Below, piece by piece: positions 22,757-29,030 of a stretch of 38,107 bases of DNA. The translations under genes and the position numbers were made by a program. The stretch's first letter is position 1; each line of letters opens with the position of its first letter. The stretch comes from a virus, in IMG/VR virus record IMGVR_UViG_3300032286_000246, positions 1-38,107 of that record, one strand, 5' to 3'. The notes beneath the pieces are model-generated. The model saw only the letters and a list, made by a program, of their open reading frames with translations, was not told the DNA's origin and made no database searches.

Positions 22757-23050
22757 CTAATTAACAACTATATTCTGCAATAACCTATTTAACATTCTAA
22801 CGGCAGACTCTTTCACATCCTCTTTCTCGTTGTTTATTTTAACTACCTGCCAAAGCAAAGATACCATTCTTTCTGGATTCATATACTCGTAAAATTGTTT
22901 GTTTCTTTCATCTTTAGAATTGTAAAAAGATACAAGTGTTGATGCGGAGGATACCACATTATTTGTCCTTATTCCTTTTGGATACTTTGCTATCATAGCA
23001 TCACAAAGTGCTATTTGCTTTTTATCCAGTCCATACGTTTTAACAGCCAT
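22757..23050 (-). CDS. hypothetical protein, end of leftward operon
   Basis: A 97-residue protein, last gene of the leftward half. It starts AVKTYGLDKKQIALCDAMIA and contains NPERMVSLLWQVVKINNEKE and VRMLNRLLQNIVVN; it is mostly helical and neutral. No known motif is visible. Its start overlaps the preceding small gene (23040-23216) by 11 bases. It may be a small DNA-binding or partner protein of the RuvC-like nuclease upstream, but this rests only on location. Confidence 0.6.
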   Translation of the reverse strand: MAVKTYGLDKKQIALCDAMIAKYPKGIRTNNVVSSASTLVSFYNSKDERNKQFYEYMNPERMVSLLWQVVKINNEKEDVKESAVRMLNRLLQNIVVN

Positions 23051-23216
23051 GTGTTCCTATTTTTAAAAGTGAAAGTTTAGTTTTCTCTTGTTTAATGCGA
23101 TGTTCAATAATGCCCATGAACCATTTATCTTGCCTATTTTTATCTTTTAGCGATTCAGCTATATAAATCTTTTCAAGATTATTAAGACGTTTTCTTATAA
23201 CTTTTTCCTGTATCAT
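23040..23216 (-). CDS. small basic helical protein (58 residues)
   Basis: A short gene that fills the gap between 23050 and 23213. The 58 residues start MIQEKVIRKRLNNLEKIYIA and include KDKNRQDKWFMGIIEHRIKQ; they are basic and predicted to be one or two long helices, possibly a coiled coil. Its start ATG overlaps the stop of the RuvC-like gene (ATGA), and its 3' end overlaps the next gene by 11 bases, the tight packing seen throughout this operon, so I believe it is translated. Function unknown; a nuclease partner is possible. Confidence 0.6.
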   Translation of the reverse strand: MIQEKVIRKRLNNLEKIYIAESLKDKNRQDKWFMGIIEHRIKQEKTKLSLLKIGTHGC

Positions 23217-23671
23217 TTGAAATATGCTTTTGATATTAACGCTAATTGGAAAGCATCAATTTCATCTTGTGATAATTTTTTGTTTCCAGTCACTTCGAGC
23301 TTCATTCCTTTAATTACGGACATGGCATAATCCAATGTCCATTTACTGCCTTTGTCCTGTGGTGATATTCCTTTTACAGTATGGCCGTACAACTCCAACC
23401 AATCAATAGTAAATCTACTGGCTCCTTGGTTCATGCCGACATTTCGGCTAATCTTTGTTCTTGCCCTTCCATCGACATATTTTCTAAAAGTAATATTTTG
23501 CAAAGAAGAATCTTCGACTACTACTTTTATATCTGTTGCCCATGTCAATGCGTCCTTTGCCCAGTCGGCAAGTTTTTTGTACTTTCCAAAATAAACTTTT
23601 TGTTCATCAATGATACAAACGGCAAAGCCATTTAATCGCATAGATGGATCAATGCCGACGAATTTTGCCAT
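23213..23671 (-). CDS. RuvC-like Holliday junction resolvase / RNase H-fold nuclease
   Basis: Likely resolves branched DNA made by phage replication and recombination before packaging. The 152 residues follow the RuvC fold: VGIDPSMRLNGFAV with D8, IKVVVEDSSLQNI with E53, GMNQGASRFTIDWLELYGH in the middle and LSQDEIDAFQLAL with D136 and D139 at the end, giving four catalytic acids. It overlaps the membrane-protein gene at its start by 23 bases and the next small gene by four. Its place among late-leftward genes agrees with a role in DNA processing. Confidence 0.82.
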   Translation of the reverse strand: MAKFVGIDPSMRLNGFAVCIIDEQKVYFGKYKKLADWAKDALTWATDIKVVVEDSSLQNITFRKYVDGRARTKISRNVGMNQGASRFTIDWLELYGHTVKGISPQDKGSKWTLDYAMSVIKGMKLEVTGNKKLSQDEIDAFQLALISKAYFK

Positions 23672-24548
23672 AAGTTATTTTTTTATTTAGAAAGTTACGT
23701 TTAACATATTTGCTTACAAATTTTAGCAATCCAATATAGTCATAGTATTTATTTTTATACTTCCATACACCTGCCAATGGAAAGTATTCAAAGTTTTGCG
23801 TGCCGTAGGTCATGAACATGGTATTATCATAGGTAGTCCTTGAATATCCATCCCACAAATTAATGCCAGATAGTAAATCATAGGTGATAGTATCAATAGT
23901 GTAGGATTCATTAGCCTCACTGTAATACCTTCTTTCTAATAAGCCCTTATCTATCTTTTCAAGGCTCATAGTATTATAGGCAAAGAAATGATTATTCTGT
24001 GCTGGTAAGTAGGCAACTGTTAGTATAAAACAAACAGCCATTGTAAACTTAATCGGCTGCGTGCTGCTAATGTTTGTTTTAGTTACCTCCCTTACTACTC
24101 TCCTCCTTGTCCTTGGCTCTTTCACTCCTATGCCGTATGCCTCTATGCCTTTTTCAATAAACTGTATTTCTAAAACATAGCCAAAGCAGATAATAGCACC
24201 AATAAAGAAAAACATTGCCCAAAACTCTGCGCCAGTTGTTTGCCCTTGAATACTAAACCACAATTCTAACAATGCTATTACCGTAGCAATGGCAGCAACA
24301 CGCGGAGGATATTTACTACGCTTGTCAGATGGATTAAGGAAATCAATGAACACAACGGCAAATCTGCCAAACTGGAGCATAAGTGATGCAGGAATAGAAA
24401 GTAGCAGCGGAAGTGGAAGGAAGTACACATTAAGAGCTGCGGTAATAAGGTATGTTAAAATAATACCTGTGAAAATAATCTTTGGCATTGAGGAAGTAAT
24501 GTCCTGGAATAGCCATTCAAAGTTTTGGTTGTTAAAATTCTTTTTCAT
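23649..24548 (-). CDS. predicted multi-pass membrane protein
   Basis: A 299-residue protein of unknown function, first in its own transcription unit. Hydrophobic segments lie at about 24-45, 45-68, 84-101, 109-132 and 168-184; a basic stretch PRTRRRVVREV (near 147-157) sits between the fourth and fifth. The C-terminal 110 residues are polar and Tyr-rich (YSEANESYTIDTITYD, FEYFPLAGVWKYKNKYYDY). A promoter with a palindromic operator lies directly upstream (24579-24598) and a terminator before that. Such an early membrane protein could act in superinfection exclusion or take-over of the membrane, but no family motif supports that. Confidence 0.65.
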   Translation of the reverse strand: MKKNFNNQNFEWLFQDITSSMPKIIFTGIILTYLITAALNVYFLPLPLLLSIPASLMLQFGRFAVVFIDFLNPSDKRSKYPPRVAAIATVIALLELWFSIQGQTTGAEFWAMFFFIGAIICFGYVLEIQFIEKGIEAYGIGVKEPRTRRRVVREVTKTNISSTQPIKFTMAVCFILTVAYLPAQNNHFFAYNTMSLEKIDKGLLERRYYSEANESYTIDTITYDLLSGINLWDGYSRTTYDNTMFMTYGTQNFEYFPLAGVWKYKNKYYDYIGLLKFVSKYVKRNFLNKKITYGKIRRH

Positions 24549-24578
24549 GTTTGTGATGTTTTAAATATTAATGATAGG

Positions 24579-24598
24579 CAAATATACAAAGTATATTT
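24579..24598 (-). promoter_or_regulatory. early promoter with palindromic operator (site 1)
   Basis: On the - strand TATATTTG (24586-24579) fits the Bacteroidetes -7 box TAnnTTTG, 31 bases before the membrane-protein start codon. It is embedded in a perfect inverted repeat AAATATAC-AAA-GTATATTT (24580-24598) also found at 30411-30429. No TTG is present at the -33 distance, so the promoter may be weak or need an activator. The palindrome would suit a dimeric repressor or activator. Confidence 0.6.
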
Positions 24599-24610
24599 AT
24601 ATATAATAAT

Positions 24611-24647
24611 AAAATAAAAAAAAAGTGGGAAATAAAATTACTTCCCA
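24611..24647 (-). terminator. intrinsic terminator upstream of the membrane-protein gene
   Basis: Read on the - strand: stem TGGGAA (24647-24642), 10-base loop, TTCCCA (24631-24626), one C, then nine T's. It ends the transcript of the nucleotide-metabolism genes (24662 and upstream) and is immediately followed by the promoter/operator at 24579-24598. Confidence 0.75.
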
Positions 24648-24661
24648 TCGAAAACCACTAA

Positions 24662-24850
24662 TCACTCCTTTCGGAAAATTTCTTCTCTGCGTTTATACAT
24701 TTCATCCTCTGGTACAATAGTTAATTCTTTTGCGCACGTTTCAATGCGTAATTCTTTAAATCTTTCGATTGCCTCCGCTACATCTTTAGCAGCTACACTA
24801 ACAATGCCTTCCCTGTACTTTATTATAAAGCGATTTGTTTTAACTTCCAT
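24662..24850 (-). CDS. hypothetical small protein
   Basis: A 62-residue, highly charged protein: beta-like start EVKTNRFIIKYREGIVSVAA, then a helix DVAEAIERFKELRIETC and a polar end (PEDEMYKRREEIF). The two-strand plus helix pattern resembles small adaptor or antitoxin-like folds, but I cannot name a family. It is the last gene before the terminator at 24611-24647 and is preceded by a short A+T-rich gap (24851-24883). Confidence 0.55.
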   Translation of the reverse strand: MEVKTNRFIIKYREGIVSVAAKDVAEAIERFKELRIETCAKELTIVPEDEMYKRREEIFRKE

Positions 24851-24883
24851 TTTTATTTGTTTAAATAGTTTTTAAATACAATG

Positions 24884-25309
24884 CTAATCATGCTTAAAAT
24901 TTATTTCGTTAATTAATTTTTTAAGCTCATTGATATATTCTTTTTTATCCCATCCTTCAATATCACATATACATAAATCAACTGTAATATCTTTAAGTAA
25001 ATGTTCTTTAAATTTTAACCTTGCTAAATCGTTTACGGTTTTGGCTGGATAAGTATAATTTTCATCATGTATTTTATTTTTATCATTTTTTGACTGTATT
25101 GATTTTAACAAATTTGTTTCGATATCCTTTTTTTCATAATTAATTATTTCTTTATTAATTTTTAACAAACCTCTTTTTTGACCATTTAAAACACTTTTTC
25201 CATTGGTAATAAATACAGTATTTGCGCACGGAGAGCCAACTGTTTTATCAATTTTCCATCCTTCGGGCAATTCATTTAAAATATGCCAATCTTTATATTT
25301 TTCTGTCAT
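24884..25309 (-). CDS. hypothetical protein with conserved GSP/FITNGKSVLNG segment
   Basis: A 141-residue protein. The N-terminal 50 residues carry ELPEGWKIDKTVGSPCANTV and FITNGKSVLNGQKRGLLK, a pattern that, as far as I can recall, recurs in uncharacterised phage proteins. The middle is Lys/Asn-rich and probably flexible; the end DLCICDIEGWDKKEYINELK is more ordered. It starts two bases downstream of the dCTP deaminase stop and may be translated together with it. No function can be assigned. Confidence 0.6.
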   Translation of the reverse strand: MTEKYKDWHILNELPEGWKIDKTVGSPCANTVFITNGKSVLNGQKRGLLKINKEIINYEKKDIETNLLKSIQSKNDKNKIHDENYTYPAKTVNDLARLKFKEHLLKDITVDLCICDIEGWDKKEYINELKKLINEINFKHD

Positions 25310-25311
25310 GG

Positions 25312-25845
25312 CTATTTGTTTAAATAGTTTTTTGAGGCAACTGGATCTTTGCCCTGGTCTTTGTACTTTGCATCTGCCTTGCTGGCATAGTCGGTGTATG
25401 GCATTTCCGAAATATCATGGTAGCAAATTTGTGCAATCTTCATGTATGGATAAATCTTTACAGGTTGTACACAAACAAGTTCTAAAGTCCAATGCCCTCT
25501 AAAATTTACATCTCCAAAACCTGCAGTCACATGGACAAATAAACCTAATCTTCCTAAACTCGATTTGCCTTGAATTATTGGCACATGGCGAAGAGTCTCG
25601 GTGTATTCGACAGTTGACGCAAGGTATAAAATACCTGGTTCCAAAATCATGCCCTTTTCCGGAATAATAATTTCTGCCGTTTGAGGCTTCTTCCTGACGT
25701 CAAGAACATGGTCGGTGTAAATTAACAAAGTATTGCTCAGCGTTAAATCAACGCTATTTGTGCCAATATTTTCAAGAGTTAATGGCTCAATGACTATATT
25801 TTTAGCTGCAATTTCGTCAATGATTGTCTTGTCTGTTAAAATCAT
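25312..25845 (-). CDS. dcd: dCTP deaminase (dUTPase superfamily)
   Basis: Converts dCTP to dUTP (or directly to dUMP in bifunctional forms), supplying dUMP for thymidylate synthase. The 177 residues include SVDLTLSN (31-38), the phosphate-binding motif QGKSSLGRLG (92-101), VTAGFGDVNFRGHWTLEL (106-123) with catalytic E122, and YKDQGKDPVASK at the C-terminus; all are hallmarks of Dcd. It lies in one operon with ThyX (26365-27006), and both serve dTTP synthesis. The start overlaps the previous gene stop (ATGA). Confidence 0.9.
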   Translation of the reverse strand: MILTDKTIIDEIAAKNIVIEPLTLENIGTNSVDLTLSNTLLIYTDHVLDVRKKPQTAEIIIPEKGMILEPGILYLASTVEYTETLRHVPIIQGKSSLGRLGLFVHVTAGFGDVNFRGHWTLELVCVQPVKIYPYMKIAQICYHDISEMPYTDYASKADAKYKDQGKDPVASKNYLNK

Positions 25846-26066
25846 TTTTCTGATTTTTTAAAAGTTTCGTTATAATATTCTTGTCCTGTTTTGCAGATAA
25901 AACCTTGTTCATTTCCTTCATCAAAAGCATCTATTATCTGCTCATTTTCCATTTCTTTGGCAATTTTAAACTGCTCTTTGTATTTATTTCTAAGGACTTC
26001 TGAATCAAAAGAAACAATTCCAAGTAATTTTATTTCTAAAATTTCAACAGCGGTTAATTTGCTCAT
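25842..26066 (-). CDS. hypothetical protein in the nucleotide operon
   Basis: A 74-residue acidic protein: SKLTAVEILEIKLLGIVSFD, a helix KYKEQFKIAKEMENEQIIDA and the end GQEYYNETFKKSEK. I associate the KEMENEQIIDAFDEGNEQ... QEYYNETF layout with a small protein common in Bacteroidetes phages, without known function. Both ends overlap neighbours by four bases, so it is translated with the diphosphohydrolase-like and deaminase genes. Confidence 0.65.
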   Translation of the reverse strand: MSKLTAVEILEIKLLGIVSFDSEVLRNKYKEQFKIAKEMENEQIIDAFDEGNEQGFICKTGQEYYNETFKKSEK

Positions 26067-26368
26067 TTTTGTAAATCATTTAGTTCTGGATGTGTAAAAT
26101 AAAACTCGGTCAGCATTGCTGCATTGCACATTAAGTGTGCAGAGTGCAAAAGTCCGCTTTCATTATCAATCATTTCACCAAGTCGCATTGCTTCCAGGTG
26201 ACGCATAGCGGAGGCAATGACCTCTGAAAACAAAAAACCTTTCTCCCAATTTCTGGCAGGATATTTTTCTAATCCTTGAGTCCACACTTTCGCATATTCC
26301 CGTTGTGCAATGGCTGGGCAAAGATCGTAGCGTAGTTTATTTTCATTGTGTCTAATGGCTTCATTCAT
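26063..26368 (-). CDS. dATP/dGTP diphosphohydrolase-like protein (DUF5664 type)
   Basis: A 101-residue all-helical protein of the MazG-like kind. Recognisable pieces are NKLRYDLCPAIAQREYAKVW (residues 10-29), GLEKYPARNWEKGF, RHLEAMRLGEMIDNESGLLH and SAHLMCNAAMLTEFYF, matching the domain named dATP/dGTP diphosphohydrolase N-terminal. It may hydrolyse purine deoxynucleotides to balance the pool. It overlaps ThyX and the next gene by four bases each. No PurZ-like gene for 2-aminoadenine synthesis is present, so DNA base replacement is not supported. Confidence 0.78.
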   Translation of the reverse strand: MNEAIRHNENKLRYDLCPAIAQREYAKVWTQGLEKYPARNWEKGFLFSEVIASAMRHLEAMRLGEMIDNESGLLHSAHLMCNAAMLTEFYFTHPELNDLQK

Positions 26369-27006
26369 AAATGAAATGCTTCTAAAGATAACATAAATTT
26401 ATTTGTAAGTTTTAATTCATGGAGCATCTCCATAGCAATAAACCTTGTTTCAGCCTGGGCATGGCGGTCGATTCTTTGCTTAAACATATTAATGTACGCG
26501 TAGAGTGATCCAGTCCAAATAAAAGTAGTATTTAAATTTAAAGGTAAAATAGTACGCGCTTGTTCTTTACTTACACCAAGTTCAATTAAAATCTTATAGG
26601 AGCTTTGAGCAAACTTTATTAGATCCTCCTCAATGCTTTTAGCTAAATCATTGCTTGTTCCTGTTAGTTCTCCTTCGCTGCCTTGCTTACTGCTTTTAGA
26701 TTGAAATCGCCAATGTTCAATCTTTGAATAGGTGTCGGAAAAATCAACGTATCTTCCAGAGATACTATTAGCAGATAAGCCTACTTGGTGCTTGAGCAAC
26801 TGCCTTTCAACGTAGATAGGGCAAGTTATGCGGTATTGTATCTGCGGATGGCGAAAGGGGGAAGTGTGACCGTGTGAGGCAAGGTATTTAATTAAGGACT
26901 TATTTTCTTCGCTCGTGTAATTAACTGCCTCTTTGCCGTAGCTTACTCTGGCCGCATTTACCACCATTTCATCATTGCCAAATAATTCTAATAGTTCTAC
27001 TTTCAT
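26365..27006 (-). CDS. thyX: flavin-dependent thymidylate synthase ThyX, variant active-site motif
   Basis: Makes dTMP from dUMP using FAD and NADPH. The 213 residues show ThyX features: NAARVSYGKE (17-26), HGHTSPFRHPQIQYRI (45-60), ERQLLKHQVGLSANSISGRY (67-86) and late helices with LPLNLNTTFIWTGSLYAYIN and QAETRFIAMEM. The usual RHRx7S signature is changed to KHQx8S here (K72, H73, Q74, S83), with the downstream SGRY kept. It is first of the nucleotide cluster after the 420-base non-coding region, and a perfect 12-bp palindrome lies 12 bases upstream of its start. Confidence 0.88.
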   Translation of the reverse strand: MKVELLELFGNDEMVVNAARVSYGKEAVNYTSEENKSLIKYLASHGHTSPFRHPQIQYRITCPIYVERQLLKHQVGLSANSISGRYVDFSDTYSKIEHWRFQSKSSKQGSEGELTGTSNDLAKSIEEDLIKFAQSSYKILIELGVSKEQARTILPLNLNTTFIWTGSLYAYINMFKQRIDRHAQAETRFIAMEMLHELKLTNKFMLSLEAFHL

Positions 27007-27017
27007 TTTATCATCTT

Positions 27018-27029
27018 GTTGACGTCAAC
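27018..27029. promoter_or_regulatory. perfect 12-bp palindrome before thyX
   Basis: GTTGACGTCAAC is completely self-complementary and lies 12 bases before the thyX start codon, within its leader. A dimeric DNA-binding protein site or a small RNA hairpin would both fit. No other copy was noticed in the window. Confidence 0.45.
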
Positions 27030-27047
27030 GATATGGTTTAAAAATGT

Positions 27048-27156
27048 AGCAAGGGGCAAAAATTAAATAGTTTTTACTTAAAGCAGCTAAACCCTCGTGA
27101 GGAAAAAACGCAGATTAATTTTTACCACCTTGCTAAATTTGCCTGTCTTTCCAGGC
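27048..27156 (-). ncRNA. structured RNA unit B (tRNA-like, shared acceptor stem)
   Basis: On the - strand a hairpin GCCTG-GAAAGA-CAGGC (27156-27141) precedes AAATTT and then AGCAAGG (27134-27128), which pairs with CCTTGCT (27054-27048), bounding an 87-base unit. The 5' arm goes on TGGTAAAAATTAATCTGCG, the length of a tRNA-Leu D-arm region. Near the 3' side GTAAAAA and TTTTTGC pair around an 8-base loop at the T-arm position. The interior CCTCACGAGG does not form a normal anticodon arm. Same stem and same upstream hairpin design as unit A. Confidence 0.5.
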
Positions 27157-27211
27157 TGTCAATACTTTACACAATAGCTTTTTGTGTCAATCACTTAGGT
27201 ATCAGTTTTGC

Positions 27212-27340
27212 AGCAAGGGCAGGATTTGATACCTGCACAGCGCGACCTTCTAATTTAGAGTAATAATGTCGTGCACTTACGTTCTAAATTATAACGTATA
27301 CTATTCCGTCACCTTGCTATTTATCTGTCTAATTCCAGAT
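27212..27340 (-). ncRNA. structured RNA unit A, tRNA-Leu-like with abnormal anticodon arm
   Basis: On the - strand the 107-base unit 27318-27212 has acceptor AGCAAGG/CCTTGCT, then TGACGGAATAGTATACG (compare TGGTGGAATCGGTAGAC of E. coli tRNA-Leu), and TCGCGCTGTGCAGG before a T-arm GCAGG-TATCAAAT-CCTGC (compare TCGCGCTGTGCGGG and GGGTTCAAGTCCC). The anticodon arm is replaced by a 9-bp stem (TAATTTAGA/TCTAAATTA) with a 23-base loop, and the T-loop has one extra base. A hairpin ATCTG-GAATTAGA-CAGAT (27340-27323) lies just upstream. It is not expected to act as an ordinary tRNA. Confidence 0.5.
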
Positions 27341-27348
27341 TGCCAATT

Positions 27349-27413
27349 CATCCTCTGACGCAATAGGATGGAAAGAAATGTTTAATCAATAAACAAAACA
27401 TCCTACTCCGAGG
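27349..27413 (-). other. nested hairpins with mutually exclusive pairing
   Basis: CATCCT occurs at 27349-27354 and 27399-27404, and AGGATG at 27365-27370 can pair with either, extended to 7 bp with the distal copy (TAGGATG/CATCCTA). Inside the larger hairpin is GTTTA-ATCAA-TAAAC (27380-27394), and outside it CCTC/GAGG (27352-27355 / 27410-27413). Alternative structures of this kind are usual in attenuators and riboswitches. It follows the gene ending at 27426 and precedes the two tRNA-like units in the leftward transcript. Confidence 0.4.
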
Positions 27414-27425
27414 TCTGCAAATGTC

Positions 27426-27836
27426 TTATGTAGTCATGTGACCTACTAATATTCTTTCCTGGCGAAAGCTACTAAGCAAAGTTCTATAGTTATCACTGGT
27501 GATAAGTAATAGCTGCTTCACGGCTCGGCATTGCTCAAAGATGGCAGTGGCTTTTGGATATTTTCCTTTGACATAGTAATCTGTCAAAGTAGAAGAGTGC
27601 TTTATTCTTTTATACTCCTCCTCTGCCATGTCACGGATGCAAATCATTAGTAGTTGTGAGTAAATGCTTTCATTCATGCCAGAGATAACAGTGTAGCGTG
27701 AATAGTAAGCGGACAACTGACGCAGGTACTCATCACATTCCTCAAGGTGTTCAGCACTTGGCGCTGTACTTATCCATGCGTTTATTTCATCACAAAAGGC
27801 TTTAATCTCAATCATTTGAGCATTGTACTCTTTCAC
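27426..27836 (-). CDS. hypothetical helical protein
   Basis: A 136-residue protein, nearly all helix, with SAEHLEECDEYLRQLSAYYS, MAEEEYKRIKHSSTLTDYYV and FEQCRAVKQLLLITSDNYRT. I do not recognise a family. It overlaps the stop of the PD-(D/E)XK nuclease gene by four bases, so the two are translationally coupled; a partner or regulator of the nuclease is possible. It is the last gene before the 420-base non-coding region. Confidence 0.65.
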   Translation of the reverse strand: MKEYNAQMIEIKAFCDEINAWISTAPSAEHLEECDEYLRQLSAYYSRYTVISGMNESIYSQLLMICIRDMAEEEYKRIKHSSTLTDYYVKGKYPKATAIFEQCRAVKQLLLITSDNYRTLLSSFRQERILVGHMTT

Positions 27837-28729
27837 TTTGCGTCTTTTACCGTTAGCAATGTCACCGTTTTAGTTTCTTCCAAAGCTACTCCGTAAAGTA
27901 TTTCCTGCTTCTTCTGCGCTGCCAGTTGCTCCTCCCTTTCCTGTAGTTCCGGGCTATGAGTATATAATTTCTTTTGGTAAGTGCTATAGCTTAATACTTT
28001 ATTATCAACTTGTACCATATACCTACTATTCTGCAATTGCTGCTCTATTTGCTTTCGTAATTCATCTCTTTTTGTTGTCCAGTCTTTAATTAATGTATCC
28101 CAATCTATATATTTTTTCATTAAAGATTGTAATTCTTGACTACAATGCAACTCATAGGCTTCCGCTATTTCCTCTGCTGCTTTCCTAATCCTAATCTCTG
28201 TCTTTGCCAAGTCTTGCATTGTAAAGGTGTGCTGATATGTTTCATGCACATCTGTCCACTCCATGCTTTTGCCTTTTATTCTTGTCTTGTAATAGTCAAT
28301 ATAACAAGTAGGTAGTATTGTTTGCTGCTTAAATAGTATTAAACTATATGCCATCATTTGAAGGCTATTTTCTAATCTATCTTGTGTCCAAGCAGCAGTA
28401 CCTGTTTTAAAGTCTCGGATAATTCCGAAGTTTTCAGAGGCATTGTCAATGTAGCCAAGAAATTTAAACTCTCCAAAATCATGTTCAAGTTTATACTCTA
28501 CATGAGGATATAGGTAAATGTCTTGTAAAAAGTTAGGTGGAAAGTTAAAATCTCTTTGCTCACCTTTGACGTAATCCTCAATGTCAGAGGCAAACTGCTT
28601 TCCAAATTCCATCATTGGGGAAGGTGCATCTGGAATATTTAGAAAATACCTTTTCATGTAGGCAGAGGGATCAGACTCCCAGAGATTAATTTGGGAGATA
28701 GAAAGATGTGGTCGTGGTAGTTTAAGCAT
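27833..28729 (-). CDS. PD-(D/E)XK nuclease, RecB/Cas4-like
   Basis: A 298-residue nuclease probably acting on DNA ends in recombination or replication. Motifs in order: HLSISQINLWESDPSAYMKR (residues 8-27), E41 in MEFGKQF, VEYKL (E78), FLGYIDNAS with D95, IIRDFKTG with D106 and K108, and QMMAYSL (Q124-Y128). This is the pfam PDDEXK_1-type layout. No cysteine cluster for an iron-sulphur centre is obvious. A charged coiled region follows to the C-terminus (EIRIRKAAEEIAEAYELH). It lies between replication and nucleotide genes. Confidence 0.85.
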   Translation of the reverse strand: MLKLPRPHLSISQINLWESDPSAYMKRYFLNIPDAPSPMMEFGKQFASDIEDYVKGEQRDFNFPPNFLQDIYLYPHVEYKLEHDFGEFKFLGYIDNASENFGIIRDFKTGTAAWTQDRLENSLQMMAYSLILFKQQTILPTCYIDYYKTRIKGKSMEWTDVHETYQHTFTMQDLAKTEIRIRKAAEEIAEAYELHCSQELQSLMKKYIDWDTLIKDWTTKRDELRKQIEQQLQNSRYMVQVDNKVLSYSTYQKKLYTHSPELQEREEQLAAQKKQEILYGVALEETKTVTLLTVKDAK

Positions 28730-28970
28730 TATCTTCTGTTGTGTATGGTGTTTCCAAAAATTTCTTTAAATCATGAATAAGGTATTCTAATGCTGATTTA
28801 ATTATTTCTTCTTTAATAATATTGTTAGCTTCTATTTTATCTTTTTGAAATGCAATAGTATGTACTAATAAAGCTAATCTTGTACTGCCAGTTAATGCCC
28901 AGCTTTGTATCTTTTCTTGTTCATGGTCATAAAATGAAACATTGAACGGTGTTTTATTATCTAAAGCCAT
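28722..28970 (-). CDS. hypothetical protein (start chosen at 28970)
   Basis: An 82-residue helical protein starting MALDNKTPFNVSFYDHEQEK, with GSTRLALLVHTIAFQKDKIE and EYLIHDLKKFLETPY. The frame is open to an upstream ATG at 29030 (102 residues), but the extra 20 codons run exactly through an intrinsic terminator (28992-29017). The ATG at 28970 instead has the A-rich leader usual in Bacteroidetes. I therefore prefer 28970; the longer form cannot be excluded. The 3' end overlaps the nuclease gene by eight bases. Function unknown. Confidence 0.6.
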   Translation of the reverse strand: MALDNKTPFNVSFYDHEQEKIQSWALTGSTRLALLVHTIAFQKDKIEANNIIKEEIIKSALEYLIHDLKKFLETPYTTEDNA

Positions 28971-28991
28971 TTGTTTTGTTTTTAGGTTTTT

Positions 28992-29017
28992 AAAAAAAGG
29001 CAGCGCAGTTACTGCCT
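28992..29017 (-). terminator. intrinsic terminator between two leftward genes
   Basis: On the - strand AGGCAG (29017-29012), 8-base loop, CTGCCT (29003-28998), then a T run (seven T's including the stem end). It is strong in form. It falls right after the gene ending at 29031 and inside the optional N-terminal extension of the next gene. Confidence 0.65.
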
Positions 29018-29030
29018 CATATAGAGTCAT

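Noticed and set aside
26063-26368. 2-aminoadenine (Z-genome) pathway
   Set aside because: The diphosphohydrolase-like domain is common in ordinary phages, and no PurZ or matching polymerase gene is present.
27212-27318. Ordinary decoding tRNA-Leu
   Set aside because: The anticodon arm is replaced by a 9-bp stem with a 23-base loop and the T-loop has an extra base, so I list it as tRNA-like only.
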